Source: Enoplolaimus lenunculus
Lineage: Eukaryota > Nematoda > Enoplea > Enoplida > Thoracostomopsidae
Length of the DNA stretch: 64,000 bases
NCBI GenBank assembly: GCA_030248215.1
Contig: JASANG010003984.1
Coordinates: 434,001-498,000, forward strand
Direction of reading: 5' to 3'
The stretch's first letter is position 1. Every line of letters starts with the position of its first letter. This document shows, in pieces, positions 27,104 to 39,100 of the stretch. The translations under genes were made by a program, and so were the position numbers. Below the pieces are notes generated by a model. It did not search any database, was not told the origin of the DNA, and was given only the letters and a program-made list of their open reading frames with translations.

Positions 27104-30100
27104 TTATAAACCTTTATCTTTCCGATGTGAACCATCCTTTCCCGGCATTTCTCCTGGTACATGAGTTAGCGACGGATCACTAATACCGTTTTGTTTACAC
27201 AACCTTCTGACCTAAACAAAAATAAACTACAAAACATTAACGTATACAAAATATTAAATAAGAGACCCTGAATAGGCAGATGACATGTTCGATTCGAAAT
27301 TCACCAACAATTAAACCTTCACTCATAATTATAAAGACCAGCGTTACTTTCAGCGGCGTAGGCGTAAGAGTGGAATGAGCATATTTCTAAACCTTAACGT
27401 TATGATAATTTAAAATAAGCCTAAGACTTATTAAAAGGCCACTGTAAATAACAGGGGCGGGACAGTATTATAAGCATATTCCTGAGCGTAAGCCTAAGCC
27501 AAGAAAAAATTAGTCTAAAGCTTACTCTTTTGTAGTCCCACAGAAAAACGTTCTGTCCCTGATCTTTACATGGGCCGCCTAACTTAACAAATTACTCTAA
27601 AGCCTAAGCCTATACTATTGTAGTCCCACTGTAATACGGAACGGAGACGCCTCTAATAGCAACATAAGCACATCGGCACTGTTAGAAAATTTTGGCTGCA
27701 TGTGTTATAGCGTAACAAAATTAGAAAGCACAAAACTCAATTGTTTAAAAATTAAACGCAAATTCAATTCAACCATATATACACTAACCTCACGTTCCAA
27801 TCCAAACAAATGGGGATCATCCACGTCAGGAAAAAGATGTCGAATTTCAACTGCGAGACGAACTATGTATTCAATGTTTGTTCCACTTGGACCAACCGAC
27901 GTTACGGCCTAAATATAGGTAAGAATTAAGAATCGACATGATGACATTACTAAAGTACACTATCTACAAAGTTCACTGCACCGCCATCTCTAACGTGTTT
28001 TAAAACGGTCAAGATACACTCAAAAAAGACAAAATTGCCGTCTTAAAATTTACACAATCGTATGGCAACCTGAAATGTTAATTTGAACAACTAATAAAAG
28101 ATACAAAACTAAGCACATTAGTCTGCCACAAAGCTAAAGCACGTACTATCAACCTGAATTTGTATAGAACACAAAACATACTAAATTAGCAATATCTTCT
28201 ATACTTTCGCGATCTCCAACAAAATTAGGATCGTCTTCTGGTGATATGAAAACCTTAAAACCAAATGTTCAGTGCAATTGCTTGGCTCACAGACAAGTCC
28301 ACTCGAGAAGATTTAACCGGAGTTGAAAAGCTGCTTCAATAAATTTATCTAAATCAATATTACGTGGTTAGTGGTCAAAACGAGCAGTTGAAAATGTCCC
28401 AACCAATACTACAACAGAAAGAATATATATGTGGAACAGACCATAGCAGGTAGCTAACAATCAGAAGTTACTAAAAACCTGAAATTAAAAAATTGCAGTA
28501 AAAGCTAATTTAAGTAAGCGCGTGCGATTTATTTGTTTTAAAAAGTAACTAATATATTTTACGTACTTAAAATTCAATTTCTGCACAGCTACAGGTATAC
28601 CTCAACTTCAAACGGCTCACGTTTTTCGTATTCTGCGGGATAAAATGTCGTAAACCGAGGTTGATAGCCAGCTTTTTCACGCCAAGCTAGATAAGATCTC
28701 ACTTCTGTTTCTTCACATTCCGGAATGTTGTACGCAATGCCCCATGTGGTCCCCTGTTAACAAATTAACTAATACACAATTGCTTCAATTTTGTAATATC
28801 ATACATGGCACTATTTCCAAAAAAGCAACCGCAATCATTAGATATAAGCATGTTCTTAGAGATGTCGATCAATAAGATAAGAATCATTAGACTTGACTGA
28901 AAACTAGCTAAACTAAGTTGTAAAATACGAAACCAATTAAAATAGAATAACAAGTAAAACACCATTATACAATCATACAACAAATCAGTTACCTACGGTG
29001 TTATCCTCTACCAATGTGCACGCTCTGCCTGGCTGGAATAATAAATATAATACACATTATTTAGAAATATTCGCACATATACAAAGCACCAAAAATGCAA
29101 AATACTATTTCCTTAAAATTTTCTGCCTATATACAAGTCCATCAGCTACGGTACATACAACATATACAAATAATATTTTAGTTCAAAATCAATAACCGTA
29201 TATACTACACTACTTAATCTATATACAGGTGATCAATAAACCGATATTAGGCTACGCATCCAGTGCTAAACTATGAAATGGCTATAATATATTAGAGATG
29301 TCCTCGGAGCAGCGGGTGCCGGAGCCATACGGTACCAAAAACAATGTCTCGTCGCACAATTTAGCCAAAATCCGAACGCCACACAGTAATTTTATTGCAT
29401 TACCATGGGCAAAATGTCGCGTGACGCGATATGGTAAATAAGAAATGCATTAACACTAACTTCATAACATGGGAGTATGAACAAAATGTCGCGTGACGCG
29501 ATATGATAAAACGGTATCATACTCCCAAGGTTATGCTTAGGGAAAAGATGCTTAAAACTTGAACTTCAGTGTACTTTGCTGGCTCCGGCCCCGGGTAAAA
29601 TTCTGGATCCGGAAAATCTCTTCAGGGTGCAACCTGAATTAAAAAGTCCGGTATTAAATTTTGGTCAGTGGAAATTAAGATATTTTACTAAAAAATGACG
29701 ATAAAAAAGTTAAATAAATTTCATTAGTATAGCATGTAAACCTATATAATCGCCGAAAATAAACCATCGAAAATAGATTTCGCTTACATGGATTATGAAA
29801 ATACAGCAGGTAAAGGGTTATATATTTCACTAATAATATTGCAAAAAGAAATTAAACTTAATTTTTTTTAAGTTTCTTTTTTGAAATGTTAACCGGAATT
29901 TATAATTCCGGTAAAAATGCCAAAAAGAATAACATAACTCTATATTATACTACTATTTAGGACCAAAATCACATGTTTTGCAGCGAATTTTGTTCGAAAT
30001 AACAACAATAAGCAACCTAAGAAAAGAAGTATCGTAGTCATATTGAACTACGCGGCTCCAGTATATATTTTTTGCTATACGGTGGAGCCCTGGTTTATTT

Positions 30101-30253
30101 ACACAACATAACATATACCCTTTCTGGAACGCCGCGATGATCAGGACTTCTTTGCCAGAATCGCCTTACAAATCCTTTAACATGCCCATTTATTTTTTCT
30201 GTAAACGGAACGTTCGGTTTCCACACAAGTGATCCATAGCCAAACAACCACAT
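27104..30253 (-). CDS. ChaC-family glutathione-specific gamma-glutamylcyclotransferase
   Basis: There are six exons, in gene order 30253-30119, 29032-28997, 28753-28601, 28253-28182, 27908-27789 and 27211-27104, all joined in phase 0 with GT-AG introns. They encode 207 residues. ChaC enzymes split cytosolic glutathione into 5-oxoproline and Cys-Gly. [11 protein letters not shown] (1-11) is the substrate-binding start, and [14 protein letters not shown] (30-43) is the conserved second block. [13 protein letters not shown] (46-58) and TWGIAY (60-65) match the family order, and the Glu in WREKAGY (residue 83) is at the catalytic position. [14 protein letters not shown] and HLFGLE in exon 5 complete the domain. 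The last 35 residues (VRRLCKQN to KDKGL) form a polar, family-variable tail. Length fits CHAC1/CHAC2. I cannot decide between the two paralogues, and there is no signal peptide. Confidence 0.95.
27437..27576. mobile_element. Family A MITE, reverse orientation, in the ChaC last intron
   Basis: The ends GGCCACTGTAAATAACAGGG and CCTGATCTTTACATGGGCC are inverted. The core has ATTCCTGAGCGTAAGCCTAAG and AAGCTTACTCTTTTGTAGTC. A second fragment of the same core follows at about 27590-27650. Confidence 0.8.
29359..29592. repeat. Inverted repeat arm, left (ChaC intron 1)
   Basis: This segment and 31672-31905 are inverted copies, visibly related along their whole length. Shared words include TTAGCCAAAATC, AATGCATTA.CACTAACTTC, ATAACATGGGAG and GAACTTCAGTGTA. 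Each arm holds two copies of the odd palindrome TCGCGTGACGCGA or a close relative (29417-29429 and 29489-29501 in this arm). Confidence 0.75.
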
Positions 30254-31671
30254 TGCAATTCTAGTGATTCCGAAACAATGTTGAATTATACAATTGGTAT
30301 TAAGGGTTTCAATAGATAAACAATAGGGTCACTAAATATTACGCCGCTGCTCCGTCCCCGGTCGAGGGCAAACCGAGTCTCCTATAGACCTACACCCATG
30401 GACTTACAATTATTTCCAACTTTACCGATATTCGGGATAACTTCCCATGTCTATTGGTATATCTGTATTTGTAATTATTTATTGTCATGATTGTCAAGTT
30501 TGTACAGTTACTCACGCATAGTTAGCTAGTAAATACTGCGGATTTCTTAATATAGCGTGCAGCCATTTATAGCGGTTATCAGCAATTCTGGGATAGATTT
30601 TCACACATTGGGAGCACAACAATCTGTTTAGTATCGGAATCCGAATAGTTCAAATGCTAGCAATCTCGATTTCGGGACCTGCATGACATACATGTGACAT
30701 TTTATTGGACGATAGGACACCCATATTCCGATCGGTCACAAATCCGGGTTTTTGACCAGTCCAGACCGTACAGAGCTTTCCGCTGGAATTTACTTATCAT
30801 TACGCGTATTAATCGTTAACCTGCATACATTAAGTTACAGAAATAGAAATCGGATATCTGAGCCAGTGCTAAATACAGTTACGTCCTTTGTAAATACCAA
30901 TGAAATTTTCTCAAAGCGATTTTGTCCTTCTAGCTCAGTAAATTTGACTTTTACAAAATAATTTATTTCCGAGTGGTCGTTGTTGAAGTATAACTGTCAC
31001 AATCAGTTACAAGAGAAGGCAGCTAAGGCAAGAGTTTCACTGCTAACAGTCGTGCAGAGCTGTTTGTATATCTGTTATTTAATCGAATTGTCAACTACTT
31101 AAATATCCGTCAGAATATTATGTAAATGGAATAATTTAGGCAAATGCATATACTAAGTTAGAATTTCTCACTTTGTGCAACGCCAAATTTAATGTATGCG
31201 CTAAGGCAATAAAGTTCTTTAATAGGGTTTACATTGGCGAGCATTTCTCAAATTTATGCCTTAACTTCTATTCTAAATGGAACTCGAGTCATAAAAAGCT
31301 TTCATCTAAGCCAATACTTAAATGTAAGTATAACTGTAGAGCTCAGTTCTAGTATAGTTACTAAATGTTTTTTATTTCGTTATGTATGATGAGATCCTTC
31401 TTGAATGCATAGGAAATGGAAGTGCAAAATGGTTCGTTTCAATAACATACAGGTAATCACTTAGCTATTGGAAATTGTATTCGGTACATGTTAATTTTTT
31501 TTATGTAGTGGATTTTTTTCTCGCAAGTTTTGTGGAACGTCGTTTCTGTGGTAGACACGAAGTTTTGCGGCTCTGGTATTTGGTAAATTAATACCTAATT
31601 GAACCCTGAACTGGAGTCGGATATATGTTTGAACTAGAGATAAGCCGGTGGCAGGATTTTAGCCAGGGTCA

Positions 31672-31905
31672 GGGCCATCAAAATACACTGAACTTCAAAA
31701 TTTATGTACTTTTTGCGTAAGAACGTATACACCTGGGACTACGATACTGTTGTTATATCGCGTCACGCGACGTTTTGTTTATGCTCCCATGTTATGAAGT
31801 TAGTGATAATGCATTTGTTATTTGCCATATCGCGTCATGCGGCATTTTGCATAGGGTAATATAATAAACTTGCTGTGCTGCGTTCAGATTCTGGCTAAAT
31901 TGCTC
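31672..31905. repeat. Inverted repeat arm, right (upstream of ChaC)
   Basis: This is the inverted partner of 29359-29592. The palindrome TCGCGTCACGCGA is intact at 31758-31770 and decayed at about 31830. The two arms enclose the first exon and start codon of the ChaC gene, with about 2.1 kb between them. Confidence 0.75.
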
Positions 31906-32220
31906 CACTTTGAACCCTCGGTTTTCCGCAATCAGCTTTTATTGTATGTATACATGTGTTTATTTGGGTACGCGGCATCTTCAAAGTCATGTAGGAACAA
32001 ATATAGAACCAATGTTCATGTTAAAGCAGTACTTAAAAACGACACGCTTGAAATGACGCAATGGCACGTCTTTGCTTCTAAACGAGAGCTAGATTTCTTT
32101 AAAAACAAAATTGGTTGGCACTGTATGATCAAGATAACGCCTTCCAAAACTTCTTTACAAAGTTTTGAGCAACGCCTGTACCGGGGTCGCACCTCGGAAA
32201 TGTTGTACTCGTGCCAAGCA

Positions 32221-32905
32221 TAGGGATAAGCGAGATCGAGACCGAGACGCAACTTACCGGGCCGAGATTTTGGTGTCGGTCTCGGTCAATTTTTAACTGT
32301 CATCGAAAATTAAGTTTTTTTCGAACAAAAGTTTTGAATATTTTTTATCTGCTCAGAATTGCCGTTTAATTCATACAATTAAACTAATGAATCGAAGCAA
32401 ACTTTATTTTTTAGTTTATTTATCACTTAGAAATCGTGACAAAACACAACGTAACAGACTCACACGTATGAAAATGAACCTAAGCGAATGATATGCGACC
32501 GTCAGAGCCAATGATGAAAACTTTACTTGCTGATCGACTCTAAAAAGTTTATTAATTTTGCATGTGCTGTTCAATTTTATGTCAAAATGTGGTAAAATAT
32601 TCGCTTTCGGGGAACTTGAGACTTTTGTTAAAATAGCCATAGTGTTGTGGGAGGAAGGTAAACAAGAACCTAATTTTTAGTGGTTCACACATATACATTT
32701 AGTCGAGAATTGGGCAAAACATTGCAACGTCCTTTCGTCATCCTCAAACTAGCTCAGCTATAATAGCAATTGTTTATCGTTTTTTCGCCTGTTTAGTCTC
32801 GGTTTGCAAACCACCGAGACCCATGAAAAGCGAGGCCGAGACCGAAACCAGCCAAATCCCGAGACTTGCCAAGACAGAGACCGAGTCCGATACCGCCCAT
32901 CCCTG
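32221..32905. mobile_element. hAT-like element, 685 bp
   Basis: The left end TAGGGATAAGCGAGATCGAG and the right end GATACCGCCCATCCCTG pair in inverse. Subterminal sequence is rich in CCGAGACCGAGAC-type words on both sides. The flanks GCCAAGCA and GGCAAACA agree at 6 of 8 positions. The CAGGGATGGGC type of end is classic hAT. No transposase frame is seen. Confidence 0.75.
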
Positions 32906-33125
32906 GGCAAACATGCTACTACTACACCTCTCAGTCCTTTTCATACCAATCACTTTGTGTTTACGCTGTGTTTAGTTTTGATGTACAAAGTTGAAGGCCA
33001 ATCCTTATGTTTGTAAATTAAAAAACTTTAAACACCCTGTAATGAATCATCTGACTTTCACTGCAATAATTACATTTTGTTTCAGCTGCTTCTTTAAAAG
33101 CAGTAGCGCCGCTTTATAATTAATA

Positions 33126-36100
33126 ATGAGATTATACAGTTATACTCGGTATCATATCGCCGTGACAATATTTTTTCTGCATGTATGCTTCGGATTAAAA
33201 CACAGAGGTGAATAAAATTTTTTAATGGAAACGTGTAGGTTGTTGGTTAATTATAGTGAGATTGTAATAGGAGCCTTAATTTTCAAGTATTAAGTTTTTT
33301 AGTAGTTTTCTGACAGATTAAACAAACTTATGCGTACTTATGATACCAATAATTTTGTTTTAGCCCCAGTCTTTGATAATCCATCTGGCGTCTACACAGG
33401 CGATATTTCCGAAAATAGTGCTCCTGAAAGCGTGGTAAATGTTTTTCCGCCTATCAAAGTGATTTTCGGCAGTGGTAAGTTTCGTATTAATACGAATACC
33501 GTCTCGTAATAAATTGTGGTTGGGGAAAATATATGTACATTTTTATGTATAAATGTATGACCACCATTGTTCAATTTTCAGTGCTGTCTGTCCGGCAGAA
33601 TTGATGAAATATATGTAACGTACAACTGCGTACATGCTTCAAAATGAAATATTACATTCATTTTTTCTGAAAAAATATCCCAGTCAGAACGTTCGCGTCT
33701 TAATTCGGTAATTTTCTGAGTGAATGTGCAGTTGATATATGTGTTATTTCACTATTCAAAATTAACTATATATAATTGGATGAATAGTTTCGTCGAACTA
33801 ACTCACATTTCATACCCTTCTAAAATCAGTGTGATAGCAACAGTAATTAGGGTGGCACCGAATCCACGATTTGACCTAATCCGAATTCGAATCCATTGCT
33901 AATTTGCCGAATCCGAATCTGAATCTTGCCTGTTGGAAATTTCAGTTATATCTATAATTTGTTTGAGAATATCAACGCAATGCCAGCCGCATAACTTACA
34001 AACGTTAATATATTTTGTGCCCGTCCTCAGTTTGAAATTTGTGACTTGAAACAATTTTTAATATAACAAGATATATATACTTTAAATTTTTATTGCTTAA
34101 AACTAAAAACATATTGCCGAACACTGTTGGATTCGGCTTTTGGATTCGAATTTTTCACAACCGAATACGAATCCGAACCGCAGATTTTTGCCGTATCCGA
34201 ATCCGAACTTTTGTTGCCACCCTGCATCGAGTACCGAGTTTGCCGATTTATTGTATATATAATTTACAGTATAGTTTTGATTGTGGATTGCGAAGGGACC
34301 ATGCCAGCGAAGACCATACTTAGAAATGTTAGGAGGTGTAATTTTCTGTGAAACTTGTTCAACCCCAACCCACGGAAAAAAGAGTTGTTACGTATATGCA
34401 TCTACGTATTTCATTTTATTGACCATGTCGTATAATATAATTTATATATCTTGAATTGCTTTATTACAGATTCTTTGTATTGTCAGCTAACTTAATACAC
34501 CTGTTGGATTTTCGAATTGGTCTGTAAATTCCTGAATGTAAATATCAGAATCAAGTTTATCACATCAAGATAATTTTGGGCTGAATCAGGTTGATGTTGT
34601 GTGTGAATTCTGAGTTGAATGCAATGAGTGACATTATGTAGTGATAAATGACGGATTCTGAAATTTCTGAATGGGGCGGCACGCAATATATGTTTTGGTA
34701 CGTACTAAATCTTAATATATAGATATAATACAAAATTGTGGTTTTGATCCGGTTTAAGTGGGCATCGCCTGGGTGGTGCCCCTTTAATCAGCCAGTAGTA
34801 CTTGTTTAAGTTTTAAGTAGTTTTGTTCTATTTATATACTGTGTATGTAGTATTAAAGGATTGCATATACATATATCTGTCTGCCAGTCGCCAGCATAGC
34901 TTGTTGTCCCCGTAGGACCGTATTTGAATGTCTATAGCACTAATTATCAGCTAGCGATAATTGATGTAATATTTGGAAAAACAGTGAGGTTTGAAGTTCA
35001 GCACATTGTTATTTGATTTGTCATTGTTCTGTTCCAATTTTCAGATTCACAATATTGCAGTAGTTCGTCATTTTTTACAAAACCTATTGTAAACTCGCGC
35101 GCAGGGTGTGACCGTATATCCAGTTCGATTGGATGCTGTATATTTATGGTTGTGCGAATATCATAAAACTGCTTTTTATATGCGCACATTGTTATTTAAC
35201 GTCTTGCTGCGATTGTATTTCCGGATTAGTCAAGAAACTCAATTTTTAAACACTGAAGTAAAACACGAAAAATCCAAGCTAGCAATTTTAATTTAGTAAA
35301 CGTACACTTTTGTGCGACTCGAACAATTTCCAACACAGCACAAAGTAAGATGTCATATCTGGTCAATATCCGGTTTAGCTAAAAATTCTCTATCCGGTTC
35401 CGATGTTCGGTAAATTAATATCCGATCGCATTCAACTAATTAATTATGGGTGCTATATTACGTATGCATTTGTAACAACGTATAGCCCATGATCTGAGAC
35501 ATAAATTAGACGGTGTAATTATTTCGCGTTTTCGTATAGTTGTTTGAAATCTAGTTCCAGTAAAAATCACTATCCAGTTCCGGTGTCCGGTAAATTAGTA
35601 TCCGATCGCAATCTGCTAACTAATGATTGGTACTATGCGCATTATTTTGTAACTTAGGTATGCCTAGTTTTCAGAGACTATGTAACGGACCAACTGTGTC
35701 TAAACACCTCAAGGTCTCTATCAATGGATATCTATCTATCTAATATATATATAGTCAATGATCTGAGACATAAATCAGATTGTGCAATTATATACGTATT
35801 TCAGCTTGTTTGTATAGTTGTTTGAAATTTTTCAAACAGTTACATTGCTAAGCCAAACAGATTGACTTCGTTCTGTGAGCGGTGCTTTTGGTTGAAGTTA
35901 GTAAGATGCCGTACTGAGGCTTGAGGCATATTTGTTTGTGGTTTTATAGTTTAGCTGTATATATGTATCAACAACTACTAAGTGTAAAAAAATATATCGA
36001 ATGGCTGTATGCAAGTTAGCTATGTCATTACTGTTGTGTTTTTTGTGTGTGTGTCCTATTCACTGTGGCATATTTCAAGGTTTCACACCCGTCCGCGGTG

Positions 36101-39100
36101 CAAACATGGTATCAATAGCTAAATAAGTATGTAATGTGTTACATAGGGTTTGGGTTCTGATACCTACACACACATAAAGATCAGGGGCGTAGCCTGGGTT
36201 TTGAAGAGGGGTTTTGTTGCGCGGTCGATAAACATTCTGAGAGTGGTTTCTTGTATTAACAACAACAACAACAACAACTGTGAAAGTTGTTAGTATTCCA
36301 TTTCGGAAGTTGAAAATGGACAGTTTTGACTTATTAACTGCGTTGGCTACGCCCTTGATATAGATATATTACTGTGTACATAGTTTTGTATTTATGTTTA
36401 TAAATAAATATATTGGCCAAACGTTGATAACAGTTAAAGTCAATTATTTAGCTGTATAGCATTGTGAGGTTATATTGCGCGGCGTGAAATGGTGATTGTG
36501 CTTAAGTAGGCTTCGTTGTATAGATCTGAGGGTATGCTTTAGACTGAACAGAGTAGAATTCGTGGCTTATCATAAGCAACAGATGTGAAGCAGACGTACG
36601 TATAAATTGAGATGGAGATTAAAATTAGGGGCAAATGAACATTTTGTGCAAAGGTTAGCTGGTATTTTGAAGTGATATATACGGATTGGACGAATAATGT
36701 ATATACGTATAAATAAACCTGAAACAGTCATTCAGCACCAACGTTCAACGGTTGTGATTAGGGTTGTGCCGATGCCAAAATGTTTGCCGATGCCGATTCT
36801 TATTTTGAAATTTTGCCGATGCCGATTCCAACTTTAGTACACCATGTTTAATAAACAGATAGGATACTACATTACATCATTATATGAAAACTTACGTAAA
36901 CCCTAACCATCATGAACGATTATAATTGTATAAGAACTGGTTTGCTTCAATTAATTTTTTCAAACACAAACGCAAGTAGCAGTTTTCCTCGCGAGGCACA
37001 CTGATACGCGATCAGAAATGAACTTCATAGTATTCAAACTGACTGTTATGTGCAAAAAGTATCGGCAAAGAACAAAAGTGCTGATGCCGATGCGGATACT
37101 CACGAAAAGTGCCGATTATTACCGATGCCGATTAATCGGCACATCCGTAAGTTGTGATTGTGGCAAATATTGACATACAGTTTCGGTGTCTTTCTGCATC
37201 TATTGTTAAAGTTTATGGTAAAACAACTTCTGGTGCGTGATGTGGGGTTATGAATAAATATATATGCCTGTTATGCGTTACTGGAAACACTGAATGACGT
37301 CCGGTACCGTGGCCCGCATACTAAATTGTAGGTATACCAACAAAAATGTTTTGATATCCGGTGTCGTATGACAATTATATATTGTGCAACCTTGGTTTTG
37401 AATTTTATATATATAATATATATATTATATATAAATATATATAATATATATTATATAAATCAAGAAGAGCCATAATAAATCAAGAAGAGCCATATTATGG
37501 TTGTGCTTGTTTGAGTTTTCCTTGAAAAAGTTGCAACGAGGCTAATTTGGTAAGGTACTATATGTACGTAATCTTGGTTGTTAACCTGTTGTTATTCAAA
37601 AACTGGTTGAGTTGAGAGGGTCGACGATGTACGGAACTATCATATGCTTACAAGTATATGAGTGTCCATGAAGGCGGCTTTTGGGAAATAGTTAGTATAC
37701 AATGGGATTTTGTGCTAAATTTTATTTATGAATAAATTCAAACATGCTAGGACTCGGAGTAGTTTGGTGTTCGTTGTAAAACGGGGAAAGCTAGTGTGAT
37801 AGGGTTATGTAATTACCACCCAAAGTGTAACAGCCAGTTAACCTGGAACGATTTTTGCCCAACGTACGAATGCTTATATACCGACAAATAGGTCACTTTA
37901 GATACCTATTGCAATGTATATATAGCTAGCAAGCTTTGTGCAAGGTGTCAGATTGTGTTGTAAAAAATAGAAAAATTGTGTAACGTGTACAAAAATGACA
38001 AAACTAGATTTGGTACCACACAGAGTGCAAAGCGGGACTGAATTATACTGGAATCGTAATCTGAACAGCAAATTTATACTGGAATCGTAATCCGAATGGG
38101 AACTAGAAATTTTGTGACTGTACGAATAATTTGTGCTGACAAATATAATATTGGTTTACGGTGTCTGTTGGCTGGCAACAATTTTTAAAAATGTCGCATG
38201 AACAAATTGGCGATGATTTCTGGTTTTGTAATGCTAAACTACAATCAATTATTGATAAGTTAACTCATCGAAAACAATTTAATAGATAAATGATATATAC
38301 AGAATTTTTATGCAGCATATCACAACAGGTAGGAGGCCTACAATTGAAACGTCAAAATTCCGATTCCGATTGATTGTGCAATCGCAATCGGAACTCGGTT
38401 TGAATCGGAATTCTAAGCGCAATCGGAATCACGGTTGCACCATGGTGTGCCACCCATATGTATATAATATTATGCCAGTTAGATCTAGTGATAACGTAAA
38501 AATTGTGTAGAATTTGTTTGCTGATTTTAGGACCGATTTGTGAGTACGTGTTGGAAGATTTTACTCGAGACTCAAGCAGTTCCAATGGATTGGCAACTGG
38601 TAACGACGATATTCCGTTTAAGATTGAAATATTAAACAATGAAACGGGTCTGGCTCAAGTGAAAATCATTGGTGATGTCAAGAATTCTACAGAACGCGTT
38701 GACGGTGGTCAATCTGGCTTGCTGGATTGTGAAATAGAACCGGTGTATACGTTGCGGATCGTAGCGGTGCCATGTGACGGTGACGGTGGACGGACAGTAT
38801 CTGATAGGTATGTTGCATTGGTTATTAGGGGGTGGTTGGTTATGGAACCATTTATATATTCTCTAGGACAAGAGTGAAACTTTTTTTGAAGGGTTCAACA
38901 AGTTTATGGTCGGTCTTGTAACGCCGATATGGGTTAAGATGTATTAACGAACAAGGTCTCCGGTTATACAGTTGTCTATCGGTACTGCAGAAAACTACTG
39001 ATTCTTTGCCGATAGTTTTGTACTTCGCAGTGAGTTGGAATGCTATCATTTTCACTTGTTGGCATATATCAATGCATCTGATTGCGAAAACTGTAAGCTG

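Larger units (their letters stand above)
30254..33125. other. Intergenic region between the divergent ChaC and calsyntenin genes
   Basis: The ChaC start (30253, -) and calsyntenin start (33126, +) face away from each other, so both 5' regions and promoters should lie here. I see no clear core promoter. ATTAATAATG immediately precedes the calsyntenin ATG, and CTTTATAATT lies just before it. The right inverted-repeat arm and a 685-bp hAT-like element take up much of the space. Confidence 0.55.
33475..38530. other. Calsyntenin intron 2: 5-kb transposon-rich intron
   Basis: This is the longest intron of the gene and lies after the first cadherin exon. It holds at least four TIR elements (33849, 35105, 36182, 36759), AT-rich palindromes (about 37405-37456) and an 18-bp tandem duplication (AATCAAGAAGAGCCATA at about 37459-37493). 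I see no extra coding exon in it. Confidence 0.7.

Noticed and set aside
28993-28996. Alternative donor GTAACT four bases beyond the ChaC microexon
   Set aside because: It would put exon 3 out of frame; the donor GTAGGT after ACC keeps phase 0 and the family spacing.
31954-32223. 89-codon open frame upstream of calsyntenin
   Set aside because: It starts beside an inverted-repeat arm, runs into a hAT-like element and has no recognisable motif. I could not support it as a gene.
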